Part shown: positions 35,768 to 43,883 of the stretch, piece after piece
Layout: each line of letters begins with the position of its first letter
Numbering within the stretch: the first letter of the stretch is position 1
Assembly (NCBI RefSeq): GCF_011603255.1
Contig: NZ_JAANCM010000005.1
Location: forward strand, 124,001 to 188,000
Length of the DNA stretch: 64,000 nt
Direction: 5' to 3'
Origin: Ferranicluibacter rubi
Lineage (GTDB): Bacteria > Pseudomonadota > Alphaproteobacteria > Rhizobiales > Rhizobiaceae
Notes under the pieces: model-generated
Told to the model about the DNA's origin: nothing
Database searches by the model: none
Seen by the model: only the letters and a program-made list of their open reading frames with translations
Translations under genes and position numbers: made by a program

Positions 35768-37021
35768 ATGTCCATCCCCGTGACATCAGATTCTTCTCAG
35801 CGGCGGTACGATAACCCTCTCCTGGCGATCCTCGCCTCGCTCGCGCTCCATGCCGCCGTGGTTGCGCCGTTCCTCCTGCAACTTCCCGAGAAAACGGCGG
35901 AGGCGCCCGTCGAGCCGAGCGTCACCGTGGAAATCGTGCCCGAGCCGGAACCACCGCCACCGCAGCCAGAGCCTGAGGCGACGAAAGTGGAGAAGGCACC
36001 GCGGTCGCCGGCCGCTGCCGCCAAGCCGGAGCCCGCATCTCCTCCGCCACCATCCGGCGCGACACCAGCTCCAGCCGAGCCGACGCCGCCCGCCGCGCCA
36101 TCGCAGCCCTTCGAAGCGTCTGCAGCGGCGGAGCCGGATGCGCCACCGGACCCCGTCGATATGCCGGCCCCGGATGGTGAGGCGAAACAAGCTGATACGG
36201 TACCGCCCGAGCCGGTCGGGGCGCCATCAAGGAGCCCTGCGCAAGCCGCGGAGAAATCGGATACGGCACCTCCCGCCACGGCCAAAGCGCCTGTCACGGA
36301 ACCGACGCCGGGTGCGGCCGCATCACCAACGCCAGCGCCAGCGCCCGAACAGACGGAGACGTCGTCAGCCGTACCGGAGATCCTCGTGGGCACGACCACG
36401 TCGGACGAAGGAAAGGGGGAGGCCGTTCCCCCGGCATCACCGAAGCCCGCCGAGGCACCTTCTGCCGAGCAAGAGCAGCAGCCTCTGCGCGAAACACCTC
36501 CCCGTGAGGATGGTAAGAGCCCAGAGGAAACGCCAGCCGCTCCGCCGCCCGAGAGCGCGGACGACTCACCGATGACGCCAAGTGAGCAGGCGGCCTACGT
36601 TCCCGCCACGCCCGCCATCCCGCAGGCAAAGCCCACCCCGGCGCCGGCACCGAAGCCGGCGAAGACCCTCTATTCCAAGAACATTCTGGCGGATCCACGT
36701 GTGCGCGGCGCCTTGGACAAGTTACCGCCGGACGTACGTCTCGTGCAGATCTGCAGCATCGAGGCGCTTGAGCAGACACGACACTCCAGCGCGGCGTTTG
36801 TCCCGGAAATTATCAAGGTGTTCGGGAGGAATGGCGGGTTGATCTCCGGGCAGCATCTCAGCGCCCGCGGTGGCGCCGTCCGATCCCGTGGCGTGTGGCG
36901 CGAGATTACGTTCGAATGCACCGTCAACGCCACGTTCGATACGATCACGGCCTTCCGCTTTGCCCTTGGCGGAGCGATTCCGCGTAGTACCTGGGCCAAC
37001 CGCCGTCTCCCGGCGGATTAA
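35768..37021 (+). CDS. TonB-like proline-rich envelope protein with C-terminal DUF930
   Basis: A 417-residue protein with three parts: a single N-terminal membrane helix (NPLLAILASLALHAAVVAPFLL, about residues 15-37), a Pro/Ala/Glu-rich stretch of some 240 residues (repeated EPEPPPPQPEPE and PAP-type runs) that could span the periplasm like TonB, and a C-terminal DUF930 domain (DPRVRGALDKLPPDVRLVQICSIEALEQTR onward) with two cysteines (QICSIE, FECTVN). TonB itself has a different C-terminal domain. ATG 35768 has GGAAAG just upstream. Function unknown; an envelope-spanning role is inferred from the layout. Confidence 0.7.
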   Translation: MSIPVTSDSSQRRYDNPLLAILASLALHAAVVAPFLLQLPEKTAEAPVEPSVTVEIVPEPEPPPPQPEPEATKVEKAPRSPAAAAKPEPASPPPPSGATPAPAEPTPPAAPSQPFEASAAAEPDAPPDPVDMPAPDGEAKQADTVPPEPVGAPSRSPAQAAEKSDTAPPATAKAPVTEPTPGAAASPTPAPAPEQTETSSAVPEILVGTTTSDEGKGEAVPPASPKPAEAPSAEQEQQPLRETPPREDGKSPEETPAAPPPESADDSPMTPSEQAAYVPATPAIPQAKPTPAPAPKPAKTLYSKNILADPRVRGALDKLPPDVRLVQICSIEALEQTRHSSAAFVPEIIKVFGRNGGLISGQHLSARGGAVRSRGVWREITFECTVNATFDTITAFRFALGGAIPRSTWANRRLPAD

Positions 37022-37127
37022 GATTGCACCTTTGCGGTCGGCTTCCCCCTCGTTGCGGAACATCTCGCCAGCCTTCGCCTTCTTTTGCCATAATGACCGC
37101 ACGCTTATGCGCGTGAAAGGAAGAGAT

Positions 37128-37481
37128 ATGACCTACGTCGATGGTTTCATCGTCGCCGTGCGCCGGGATCGGCTCGACGCCTATGCGGACTTGGCGCGGG
37201 CGGCCGGCGCGGTCTGGAAGGCGCACGGGGCGCTGGATTACGTGGAATGCGTCGGCGACGATTTGCCCTATGGGCAGGTCACCTCGTTTCCCCGCGCCGT
37301 GCAGGCAACCGGGGATGAGGTGGTGATCTTCGCCTGGATCGTCTACGCCTCCAAGGCCGAGCGGGATCTGATCGTGCCGAAGGTCATGGCGGATCCGCGA
37401 CTGAAGATCGATCCGGAGGCCATGCCGTTCGACGGGCAGAGAATGATCTATGGTGGGTTCAACACGCTGGTTCAGATATAG
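37128..37481 (+). CDS. DUF1428-family protein (dimeric alpha-beta barrel)
   Basis: Small cytosolic protein of 117 residues, DUF1428 (YbaA-like). The start MTYVDGFIVAVRR, the middle VWKAHGALDYVECVGDD and the end MPFDGQRMIYGGFNTLVQ are characteristic of the family, which adopts a ferredoxin-like dimer fold. No biochemical function is established for it. AAGGAAG lies close before ATG 37128. It stands between the DUF930 gene and a YjbQ gene, both in the same direction, with gaps of 106 and 39 bases; the YjbQ gene may be co-transcribed. Confidence 0.85.
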   Translation: MTYVDGFIVAVRRDRLDAYADLARAAGAVWKAHGALDYVECVGDDLPYGQVTSFPRAVQATGDEVVIFAWIVYASKAERDLIVPKVMADPRLKIDPEAMPFDGQRMIYGGFNTLVQI

Positions 37482-37520
37482 AGCGGGCTTCCGCCGATCC
37501 ATCAGCGTCCGGGAGATGTC

Positions 37521-37943
37521 ATGCCACAAACCATGCTGACCGTATCGACCCGCGGCGCGGGGCTCTACGAGTTTACCGGCGAGGTGCAGGCCTTCGTGCG
37601 ACAGTCCGGGCTCGAGGAGGGCTTGCTGACGGTGTTCGTCCGTCACACCTCCTGCTCGCTGCTTATCCAGGAAAATGCCGATCCGGATGTGCGGCGGGAT
37701 CTCGACACGTTTTTCTCGCGCCTCGTACCGCCGTCCGACGACCCGTCGATGCGCTGGGTCATTCACACCGACGAGGGCCCGGACGACATGCCGGCGCATA
37801 TCAAGGCGGCGCTTACCGCCGTGTCGATCGGTATTCCCGTATCGGCGGGGCGCCTGGTGCTCGGCACGTGGCAAGGCCTCTATCTCTTCGAACATCGCCA
37901 GCGCCCGCATCGGCGCGAGGTGGTGCTTCATCTGGGACGTTAG
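37521..37943 (+). CDS. YjbQ/UPF0047 family protein
   Basis: Cytosolic trimeric protein of 140 residues, YjbQ family (PF01894), sometimes called secondary thiamine-phosphate synthase because of a side activity. The conserved segments are VFVRHTSCSLLIQENADPDVRRDLDTFFSRLVP, with the metal-site-like His and Asp, and IPVSAGRLVLGTWQGLYLFEHR at the C-terminal end. Length is standard. The physiological role is unknown. It begins 39 bases after the DUF1428 gene. Confidence 0.88.
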   Translation: MPQTMLTVSTRGAGLYEFTGEVQAFVRQSGLEEGLLTVFVRHTSCSLLIQENADPDVRRDLDTFFSRLVPPSDDPSMRWVIHTDEGPDDMPAHIKAALTAVSIGIPVSAGRLVLGTWQGLYLFEHRQRPHRREVVLHLGR

Positions 37944-38075
37944 TCGGGGGCATTAATTCCGGCCGTGCGGAAACGGTCCGAACGAGACCACTGCTTGACA
38001 TCGGCCGCTCCCACATCATCTTTTCTCATGGGCCTATGCTTTGATAAAGCGCGGGCGGACGACGATGGAGGAGAG

Positions 38076-38480
38076 ATGATCGACGTACAGACGATCGCGC
38101 AGCGCTTCATGGAGGCGCTGAACCACCGCGATTTCGAGACGATCGCAGGGTTTCTGGACGAGGATGCGGCACTGGATACCCTGACCGGACAGCGCGCCAT
38201 CGGATCGCATCCGTTGCGCCTGGCGATCATGAGCTACTTCCGGCATTTTGACGAAGAATTCGTCGATATGGTGCCGATGCGCGATCAGCTTGGCCAGCGC
38301 GTCGCCGTGGATGTCACGGCGCGCGGACACTATCGCGAAAGCATGGCCGGCTTTCCCCCGGCAAGCGGGCAATCCTATTCGATCCCGAGCGTCTTCGTCT
38401 TCGAGTTCGACGGGCCGAGCGTGACGCGTCTCACCCACTACCGCAACATCCGCATCTTCGAGCAGCAATTGCTGCGCTAG
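38076..38480 (+). CDS. SnoaL-like/NTF2-fold polyketide-cyclase-type protein
   Basis: Protein of 134 residues with the nuclear-transport-factor-2 cone fold of the SnoaL/ketosteroid isomerase group: MIDVQTIAQRFMEALNHRDFETIAGFLDEDAALDT at the start, and a beta-rich second half ending FVFEFDGPSVTRLTHYRNIRIFEQQLLR. Members are enzymes or ligand-binding proteins with diverse substrates, so only the fold can be named. ATG 38076 follows GGAGG by 4-5 bases; the upstream extension to 37965 lacks a start signal. Stands alone. Confidence 0.7.
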   Translation: MIDVQTIAQRFMEALNHRDFETIAGFLDEDAALDTLTGQRAIGSHPLRLAIMSYFRHFDEEFVDMVPMRDQLGQRVAVDVTARGHYRESMAGFPPASGQSYSIPSVFVFEFDGPSVTRLTHYRNIRIFEQQLLR

Positions 38481-38650
38481 AGCGCATCTCTTCGTGCGAC
38501 TCGTTCAAAATAAACGGTACGTGAATGTGCGATTTTACCTGCGTTCAGCTTCCTTGCGCTAGAAAGGGGTCCTTCGCCGGAAGACGGCGAGCAACAAATG
38601 AACGCCCTGCGGCGACGCCGGTGCGCTCCAGAAGATCGAGGAAACGCTCC

Positions 38651-39025
38651 ATGAAAACCATGATCACCCGACTTGCCGTTGCTGCGCTGATCGGCGTCTC
38701 CGGCCTTTCCGCCTTTGCCGGCACCGCCTCCGCCGACCAGATCCGTCTCGGCCTGTACTCCGGCTCCGTGGTCGATGTTCAGTATCGCGACGAGCGCGAC
38801 TGGTCGCGCAACCGCCACGATCGCGACCGCCGCGACTGGGGCCGTGATCGCCGTGGTCGTTGCGCACCGTGGCTTGCTGCCGACAAGGCCAGCGCCTACG
38901 GCCTGCGCCGCCCCCGCGTGGTCGACGTCACCCCGCGCCGCGTCGTCGTCGAAGGCCGCTTCCGCGGCGGTTTCCGCACGGTGACATTCGCAAATGTCCG
39001 GGGATGCCCCGCTCTCGGCCGGTAA
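38651..39025 (+). CDS. Secreted arginine/aspartate-rich protein, 124 aa, unknown
   Basis: Exported small protein of unknown role. Residues 1-28 form a clear signal peptide (MKTMITRLAVAALIGVSGLSAF, cleavage near TASA-D). The mature part has a dense block of Arg, Asp and His (YRDERDWSRNRHDRDRR, about 45-62), then a more ordered C-terminus with PRVVDVTPRRVVVEGRF and two cysteines (RCAPW, RGCPAL) that may pair. Similar Arg-rich signal-peptide proteins are common and uncharacterised in rhizobia. A good terminator follows. Confidence 0.7.
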   Translation: MKTMITRLAVAALIGVSGLSAFAGTASADQIRLGLYSGSVVDVQYRDERDWSRNRHDRDRRDWGRDRRGRCAPWLAADKASAYGLRRPRVVDVTPRRVVVEGRFRGGFRTVTFANVRGCPALGR

Positions 39026-39078
39026 TCGAGCCATCGGCCTTGCAATAGGCACCTTCGGGTTGCTGATCGCAAGAATCG

Positions 39079-39119
39079 AAAAGCCTGCTGGGTCCAAACG
39101 GAGCCGGCAGGCTTTTTCA
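39079..39119 (+). terminator. Intrinsic terminator of the secreted Arg-rich gene
   Basis: AAAAGCCTGC ... GCAGGCTTTT with inner CTGG/CCGG pairing, followed by further Ts, 53 bases past the stop. Confidence 0.75.
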
Positions 39120-39268
39120 ATGATGGGTACTCTCAATGAGAATTCGCAGGGAAAAGGGAGAGAGCCTGACAGCACACCGTCCCTCTGCTCCGGCGCGAAG
39201 CTCCTCCGTCGCCGCCCGGCCTGGGATCTCACGAGTGGCGATGGATATTCCTGTCCACCAGAGACGGA

Positions 39269-39295
39269 GCGGCGAGCCGGGACAAGGCTCGCCGC
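39269..39295. terminator. Hairpin downstream of the SIMPL gene
   Basis: GCGGCGAGCC-GGGACAA-GGCTCGCCGC, a 10-bp perfect stem 15 bases after the minus-strand stop at 39310. T tract is poor. No gene is seen in 39120-39268. Confidence 0.5.
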
Positions 39296-39309
39296 TTGTA
39301 CCTTTGCTA

Positions 39310-40068
39310 TCAGGGATCGATTGCAAAGGTCACGTTCACCGTGACGTTATAGTTGTTTTCGCCGTTGGCGATCGGAACGGACGTTTCGGCCATATCCTTG
39401 GCCATGGCGCGGGCCATGGGCATCGGTTCGGGGCGACCGGCATTCTCGTTGATCTCGATCACCCGCCCGAGTTTGACGCCCGCCGCTTCGGCAAGCGTCC
39501 GCGCCTTGGTTATCGCGTCGGCAACGGCGGCCTTGCGGGCTTCGTTGAGCGTTGCCTCCGGCTTGTCGTTCGTAAACTGGATGCTGCCGCCCTGATTGAC
39601 GCCGAGCGTCACGGCCTGATCGATGATCGCGCCCAGCTTGGCGATCTCGCGCAGACGCACGGTCAGCGTGTTGGCCACCTGATAGCCGATGAGGGTCGGG
39701 GGCTCGGTGCCGTTGTTGTTTTCGGGGTAGCGGTACTGCGGATTGACCGCAAAGCCGGAGGTCTGGAGGTCCCGATCGGCGATGCCGCCGGTGCGCAGTG
39801 CGCCCAGCACATCGGTCATCGCCTTCGAGTTGCCGTCGAGCGCTTCCCGCGCCGTCTTGCCGTCCGTCACCACGCTGAAGGAGAGGATCGCCATATCCGG
39901 CGCGACAGCCGCGCGTCCCTCACCGCTGACCTCGATCACAGCCTCGCGATGCGGCGGCGGCGGTGTCTGGGCGAAAGCGGGCAGGGCCGCCGTGGTCGCC
40001 AGGGCGAACGCGAGAGTGGCAGCGAGGCCAGCCGGAAGGGCACGGCGCAGGCGGAGCGTTGAGGTCAT
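39310..40068 (-). CDS. SIMPL-domain (DUF541) periplasmic protein
   Basis: Exported protein of 252 residues. Residues 1-34 are a signal peptide (ALPAGLAATLAFALATTAALPAFA before QTPPPP). The rest is the SIMPL/DUF541 domain, recognisable by IEVSGEGRAAVAPDMAILSFSVVTDGKTAREAL, the QTSGFAVNPQYRYPENNN block, and LNEARKAAVADAITKARTLAEAAGVKLG. Bacterial homologues (YggE, BP26 of Brucella) form periplasmic or outer-membrane-linked oligomers, and YggE is tied to oxidative-stress tolerance; BP26 is a channel-like multimer. The exact role here is unknown. Confidence 0.85.
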   Translation of the reverse strand: MTSTLRLRRALPAGLAATLAFALATTAALPAFAQTPPPPHREAVIEVSGEGRAAVAPDMAILSFSVVTDGKTAREALDGNSKAMTDVLGALRTGGIADRDLQTSGFAVNPQYRYPENNNGTEPPTLIGYQVANTLTVRLREIAKLGAIIDQAVTLGVNQGGSIQFTNDKPEATLNEARKAAVADAITKARTLAEAAGVKLGRVIEINENAGRPEPMPMARAMAKDMAETSVPIANGENNYNVTVNVTFAIDP

Positions 40069-40221
40069 ATCAGGTTCTTTCTCTTCATCTATTTCGTCCC
40101 TGCAACCTTGTTGCGGGCCGAATGTGAAGGGAATACGGCGGTCCCTTGTGACAATCCCGAAATTCCGCTAAAGCCATCCCGCGGAGGCCACCATTGACCT
40201 CGCGCAACGGCACCGCCGTCA

Positions 40222-40297
40222 GGGCCTGTAGCTCAATGGTTAGAGCCGGCGGCTCATAACCGCTTGGTTGGGGGTTCGAGTCCCTCCGGGCCCACCA
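40222..40297 (+). tRNA. tRNA-Ile2 (anticodon CAU, lysidine-modified)
   Basis: A full cloverleaf: acceptor GGGCCTG paired with CGGGCCC, D arm around AGCTCAATGGTTAGAGC, anticodon loop CTCATAA with CAT at 40255-40257, T arm GGGGG-TTCGAGT-CCCTC, encoded CCA. The body resembles the E. coli ileX type, in which C34 is changed to lysidine so that AUA is read, more than an elongator or initiator tRNA-Met. Automated tools often call it tRNA-Met. An isolated gene; no integrase beside it. The following 40298-40496 shows only a weak hairpin (CTCGCA/TGCGAG at 40334-40353). Confidence 0.88.
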
Positions 40298-40496
40298 TTC
40301 TTATTAAGTTATTGAAATAATTTGACGATTTTTCTCGCAAATTTCACTGCGAGGGGCAAGCGCGGCTGCGGAACTTGTGCTGATAGCGCGCCTTTAGCAG
40401 CCATGCTGCTGAGCGCCGTCGTCCGTCCGGAAAAGCCTGGACCTCGCCATCGAGTCTCTCGCGAATAGTCCCGAAGCCACCCCGAACGGGCTCCCT

Positions 40497-41051
40497 CTAC
40501 CCCCGGAACGTGCCGTATCCACCATTGTGGTAGAGCAAGGGTGCGCCTTCCTTTTGCCGGATGGCGAGGACGCGGCCGATGATGATGGCGTGGGTGTGGT
40601 GTTCGATGATGTGCTCGACTTCGCAGTCGATGGCGGAGAGGGCGTCGCTGAGGACGGGGGCGCCGCTGGCGAGTGTTGTCCACTCGGCGCCGTCATAGCG
40701 GGCGGGGCCTCTGAGGCCGCCTTTTCCGGCGAAGCGATCGGCGATGTCCTGCTGGTCGTCCGACAGGATGTTGACGCAGAAATGGCCGTGGCGGGCGATC
40801 ACCGGCCAGCTGGAGGACGAGCGGTTGATGTTGACGATCATCGTCGGGGGATCGACGCTCAGGGCCGTGGCGGAGGTGACCGTGGCGCCCGTCCGGTCGT
40901 CCGTGCCCGCGGTGATGACGGAGACCGTGGCGGCGACGTGGCGCATGGCCTGCTTCAACTGCTCTGTTCCATCGAACTGCACGATGGACAGCGGCGCTTT
41001 GGCTGCAGCGCTGACGCCGTTTGCGGCTGAAGAGGTCTTGGCAAGGCTCAT
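40497..41051 (-). CDS. Flavin reductase of the HpaC/SsuE-function type
   Basis: NAD(P)H:flavin oxidoreductase of 184 residues, PF01613 split-barrel family (AMRHVAATVSVITAGTDDRTGATVTSATALSVDPPTMIVNINRSSS, then GHFCVNILSDDQQDIADRFAG). It hands reduced FMN to a two-component monooxygenase. The obvious partner is the SsuD enzyme encoded at 45558-46727 in the same cluster; this type replaces the unrelated SsuE of E. coli. ATG 41051 is preceded by AAGGA; the upstream extension lacks a start signal. A dyad shared with the ssu promoter lies upstream at 41162. Partnership with SsuD is inferred from context. Confidence 0.82.
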   Translation of the reverse strand: MSLAKTSSAANGVSAAAKAPLSIVQFDGTEQLKQAMRHVAATVSVITAGTDDRTGATVTSATALSVDPPTMIVNINRSSSSWPVIARHGHFCVNILSDDQQDIADRFAGKGGLRGPARYDGAEWTTLASGAPVLSDALSAIDCEVEHIIEHHTHAIIIGRVLAIRQKEGAPLLYHNGGYGTFRG

Positions 41052-41161
41052 CGCATTTTCCTTCCGGAATGGCCGGGCTCGAAGCTGCCGGCATGTGTTC
41101 GGCGCGGGCGATGTGGCAGATACGTATGTGCTGCCCATCTCCGATAGGCCGGCACGATAAT

Positions 41162-41180
41162 GTCTACTTGAATGCTAGAC
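41162..41180. promoter_or_regulatory. Candidate operator of the sulfonate cluster, copy 1
   Basis: GTCTACTTGAATGCTAGAC, a perfect GTCTA-N9-TAGAC dyad in the gap upstream of the flavin reductase gene. The same arrangement recurs at 42793 and, with one mismatch, at 46800. Confidence 0.45.
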
Positions 41181-41240
41181 AAAGAAGAGAATGCCACTGC
41201 GGGCATCGCACCGGGAATGGATTTCCGTTTTTATTGGCTC

Positions 41241-42719
41241 TTACGGTGCGGTGATCCCGGTGGCGTGCCGTTGCGCTATGCGTGCGTCGGCGACGCGGGC
41301 GGCGACGAGGCGGGCGTGCTCGCTCACCTGCGGCAGGCCCATCAGTTCGCCGAAGCGACCGCGGGCAAGGGGACCGGAGATCAGGAGGCTGTCGTCCGGC
41401 TTGCCATCCGTGTCGAGCGCGCGGGATTCCGCGTCGCAATCGATGCCGAGGCCGGTCGGGTCGAGGCGGAGATGGCCGGCGTCCCGGAGATCCCGCAGCC
41501 AGCCCTGGCTGTCGAGAATGCCGCCATGGGCGGGGCCGGTGGTGACGACCACGGCGTCGAAGAGGCGTTCGATGGTGCTGGCCGACCCTTTCAGCTTCAG
41601 CGTGACGCGGATGCGGTCACCCTCGATAAGGGCCTGCCGGACGGAGCCTGCGACGATGTCGAGACGGCCCGTTTCGATCGCCGTATCGAGGGCCTGCTCG
41701 ACCTGCGGGGCGATGCGGAAGCGATGGACGTCCCAGAAGACCCGGAGGTGTCGAACGATCCGGCGGCGTTCCGTTATCGGCAAGTAGGGCCAGAAGGTGG
41801 CGGCCTGTGTGCGAACCTGATCGATGACGGCATGCCATGTGAGGCCAAAGGCTTCCGCCGTGCGGATCGCGTTGCGGACGCGTTTAACGAGCTCGCGGGC
41901 AGAGGTGGGCGGTGGGGTGAGAAAGTCGCCGAAGGGTTCCAGCGGGAACGGCGCATGGCCGCGCGAGCGCAGACCGCGGCGCGAGACGGAGAGGATGCGG
42001 CCATGATGACCGGTGACCGTGAGCGAGGCGACGACGTCGGCGGACGTCAGGCCGTTTCCGACGACGAGGACATCGTCGTCCGGGCGAATCGCGGCGAGGG
42101 AGCGAGGTCGTGTCGGATCGGGCACGAAGCGCGGATGGTTACCCAGCGCCTCGGCGAGCGCGCGGGGCGGGGCCGGTGGTGGATGCGTCGTGGCGATGAC
42201 CACGAGTGCGGCGTCGTGGCGCGTGCCGGTGTCGTCCTCGATTTCCCATCCGCCGGCAACGCTGCGCACCACCGTCACGGCCGAGCGGACGTGGCGCACG
42301 GCGCCGCTTTCGATGTGTGGTTTCAGGCTGTCGGCGACATAGGCGCCGAAAATGCCGCGTCGCGGGTAGAGCGCGCCGTCCGGGCGTCTCGCCTGGCTGT
42401 CTTCGGCGGTCGCGTTCGTCCGCTCCAGCCAGGCTGCGAAGTGCTCGGGCTCGTCCGGGCGCAGGCTCATGCGGGCTGCAGGCACGTTGATGCGATGGGC
42501 CGGATCGGCGGTATCGTAGGCAAGGCCGCGGCCGATTTCGACGCGGGGCTCGAAGACGACGATGTCGGTCTGGAAGGCGATGTCGGCGTTTCCGGCCAAG
42601 TGATAGGCGACCGCCGCACCGGAAAACCCGCCGCCGATGATGGCGATGCTCTTGCGGGCGCCAACCCTGGGATGGCCTGCCTGAACCGCGGCAGACAGGC
42701 GCACATCGGTGATCGTCAT
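41241..42719 (-). CDS. FAD/NAD(P)-binding flavoprotein (PF13454-like), copy A
   Basis: Cytosolic flavoprotein-like protein of 492 residues with two nucleotide-binding folds: FAD site IAIIGGGFSGAAVAYHLAG at about 25-43, and a second site DDVLVVGNGLTSADVVASL in the middle. Between them is RINVPAARMSLRPDEPEHFAAWLERT, and later SVSRRGLRSRGHAPFPLEP and VHRFRIAPQVEQAL. The same blocks occur in the protein at 46893-48359, so the two are paralogues flanking ssu. The family is annotated only as FAD-NAD(P)-binding, with no reaction established. ATG 42719 places the FAD fold near the N-terminus. A role in organosulfur oxidation or flavin-linked sulfur chemistry is inferred from neighbours only. Confidence 0.75.
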   Translation of the reverse strand: MTITDVRLSAAVQAGHPRVGARKSIAIIGGGFSGAAVAYHLAGNADIAFQTDIVVFEPRVEIGRGLAYDTADPAHRINVPAARMSLRPDEPEHFAAWLERTNATAEDSQARRPDGALYPRRGIFGAYVADSLKPHIESGAVRHVRSAVTVVRSVAGGWEIEDDTGTRHDAALVVIATTHPPPAPPRALAEALGNHPRFVPDPTRPRSLAAIRPDDDVLVVGNGLTSADVVASLTVTGHHGRILSVSRRGLRSRGHAPFPLEPFGDFLTPPPTSARELVKRVRNAIRTAEAFGLTWHAVIDQVRTQAATFWPYLPITERRRIVRHLRVFWDVHRFRIAPQVEQALDTAIETGRLDIVAGSVRQALIEGDRIRVTLKLKGSASTIERLFDAVVVTTGPAHGGILDSQGWLRDLRDAGHLRLDPTGLGIDCDAESRALDTDGKPDDSLLISGPLARGRFGELMGLPQVSEHARLVAARVADARIAQRHATGITAP

Positions 42720-42792
42720 GAGGGTATCACATCCATTCGCTTCGAGTTGGCGCACTTTCCACCGAATGCGGGCCCGCTGCAAACGTAGAAAT

Positions 42793-42809
42793 TCTAAGGA
42801 TTTGATAGA
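42793..42809. promoter_or_regulatory. Candidate operator of the sulfonate cluster, copy 2
   Basis: TCTA-N9-TAGA dyad (TCTAAGGATTTGATAGA) in the divergent gap between flavoprotein A and ssuA, within an AT-rich likely promoter zone. Same half-sites and spacing as at 41162-41180. Confidence 0.45.
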
Positions 42810-42902
42810 TAATAGAAAGCCATTCCTTCTTCCCGGCATGTCTCCTTTCTACCTTCCTGATCTTTCCCGGCAGCGGCCGGCGGCGAGAGGACGGTGGGCG
42901 AC

Positions 42903-43883
42903 ATGGCAACGATTTTGGGCAAATTCCTGGCACTCGGCATTGCCACCGGCGTGGTGCTTGCCGGGGCCGTGAGCGGCGCGCTTGCCGCCGATGTGAAGGA
43001 GATCCGGATCGACTGGGCCACCTATAATCCGGTCAGTCTGCTCCTCAAGAAGCAAGGCCTGCTGGAAAAGGCGTTCGAGAAGGACGGGATCAGCATTCGC
43101 TGGGTCCAGTCTGCCGGGTCCAACAAGGCGCTCGAATATCTGAATGCGGGGTCGATCGATTTCGGGTCCACGGCCGGCGCTGCGGCGCTGATCGCCCGCG
43201 TCCACGGCAATCCCATCAAGTCCATTTATGTGTATTCGCGTCCGGAGTGGACGGCACTGGTAACGGGCAAGGATTCGACGATTGCGAGCGTCGCCGATCT
43301 CAAGGGCAAGACGGTTGCCGTCACGCGCGGAACGGATCCGCATGTGTTTCTGGTGCGGGCGCTGGCAGATGCCGGGCTGACATCGAAAGACGTGAAGTTC
43401 GTGCTGCTGCAGCACGCCGATGGCCGGCTGGCGCTGAGCCGCGGCGACGTCGATGCCTGGGCGGGTCTCGATCCGCTGATGGCGGCAGCCGAAGTGGAGG
43501 AGGGCGCAAAGCTCTTTTATCGCAAGCCTGACAACAACAGCTGGGGCGTGCTGAACACGCCGGAAAGCTTTGCCACTGAACATCCCGAGATCGTGAAGCG
43601 TGTTCTGGCCGCCTATGAGGAGGCGCGCAAGCAGGCGCTGGCCGATCCCGCTGCGTTGAAGGCGGCGCTGATCGAAGCCGCAAAGCTGCCCGAGGCGGTC
43701 ATCGACCGTCAGCTGGAGCGCACCGATCTCTCCACAGCGCGCATCGGCGACGTGCAGGCCGAGACCATCACCAAGGCAGGCCTCGCTCTTCAAGAGGCGG
43801 GCGTTCTGCCGGCCGATGCCGATATCGGCAAGACCGTGGCCGACCTTATCGACCCAAGCTTCAGTCAGGACCTTATTCAGTAA
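42903..43883 (+). CDS. ssuA: Aliphatic sulfonate ABC transporter, substrate-binding protein
   Basis: Periplasmic binding protein of 326 residues. Signal peptide at residues 1-29 (MATILGKFLALGIATGVVLAGAVSGALA before ADVKE). The mature part has the SsuA/NMT1 fold: IRIDWATYNPVSLLLKKQGLLEKAF, RWVQSAGSNKALEYLNAGSIDFGSTAGAAALIA, and ADLKGKTVAVTRGTDPHVFLVRALADAGL. Expected ligands are alkanesulfonates or related anions. ATG 42903 was chosen; GTG 42894, nine bases earlier, is also possible. Its stop overlaps the permease start (ATG at 43883), beginning a chain of coupled genes ssuA-C-B-D. Confidence 0.85.
   Translation: MATILGKFLALGIATGVVLAGAVSGALAADVKEIRIDWATYNPVSLLLKKQGLLEKAFEKDGISIRWVQSAGSNKALEYLNAGSIDFGSTAGAAALIARVHGNPIKSIYVYSRPEWTALVTGKDSTIASVADLKGKTVAVTRGTDPHVFLVRALADAGLTSKDVKFVLLQHADGRLALSRGDVDAWAGLDPLMAAAEVEEGAKLFYRKPDNNSWGVLNTPESFATEHPEIVKRVLAAYEEARKQALADPAALKAALIEAAKLPEAVIDRQLERTDLSTARIGDVQAETITKAGLALQEAGVLPADADIGKTVADLIDPSFSQDLIQ

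Noticed and set aside
40222-40500. tRNA gene as an attachment site of an integrated element
   Set aside because: No integrase, no repeated tRNA 3' end and no foreign-looking block next to it.
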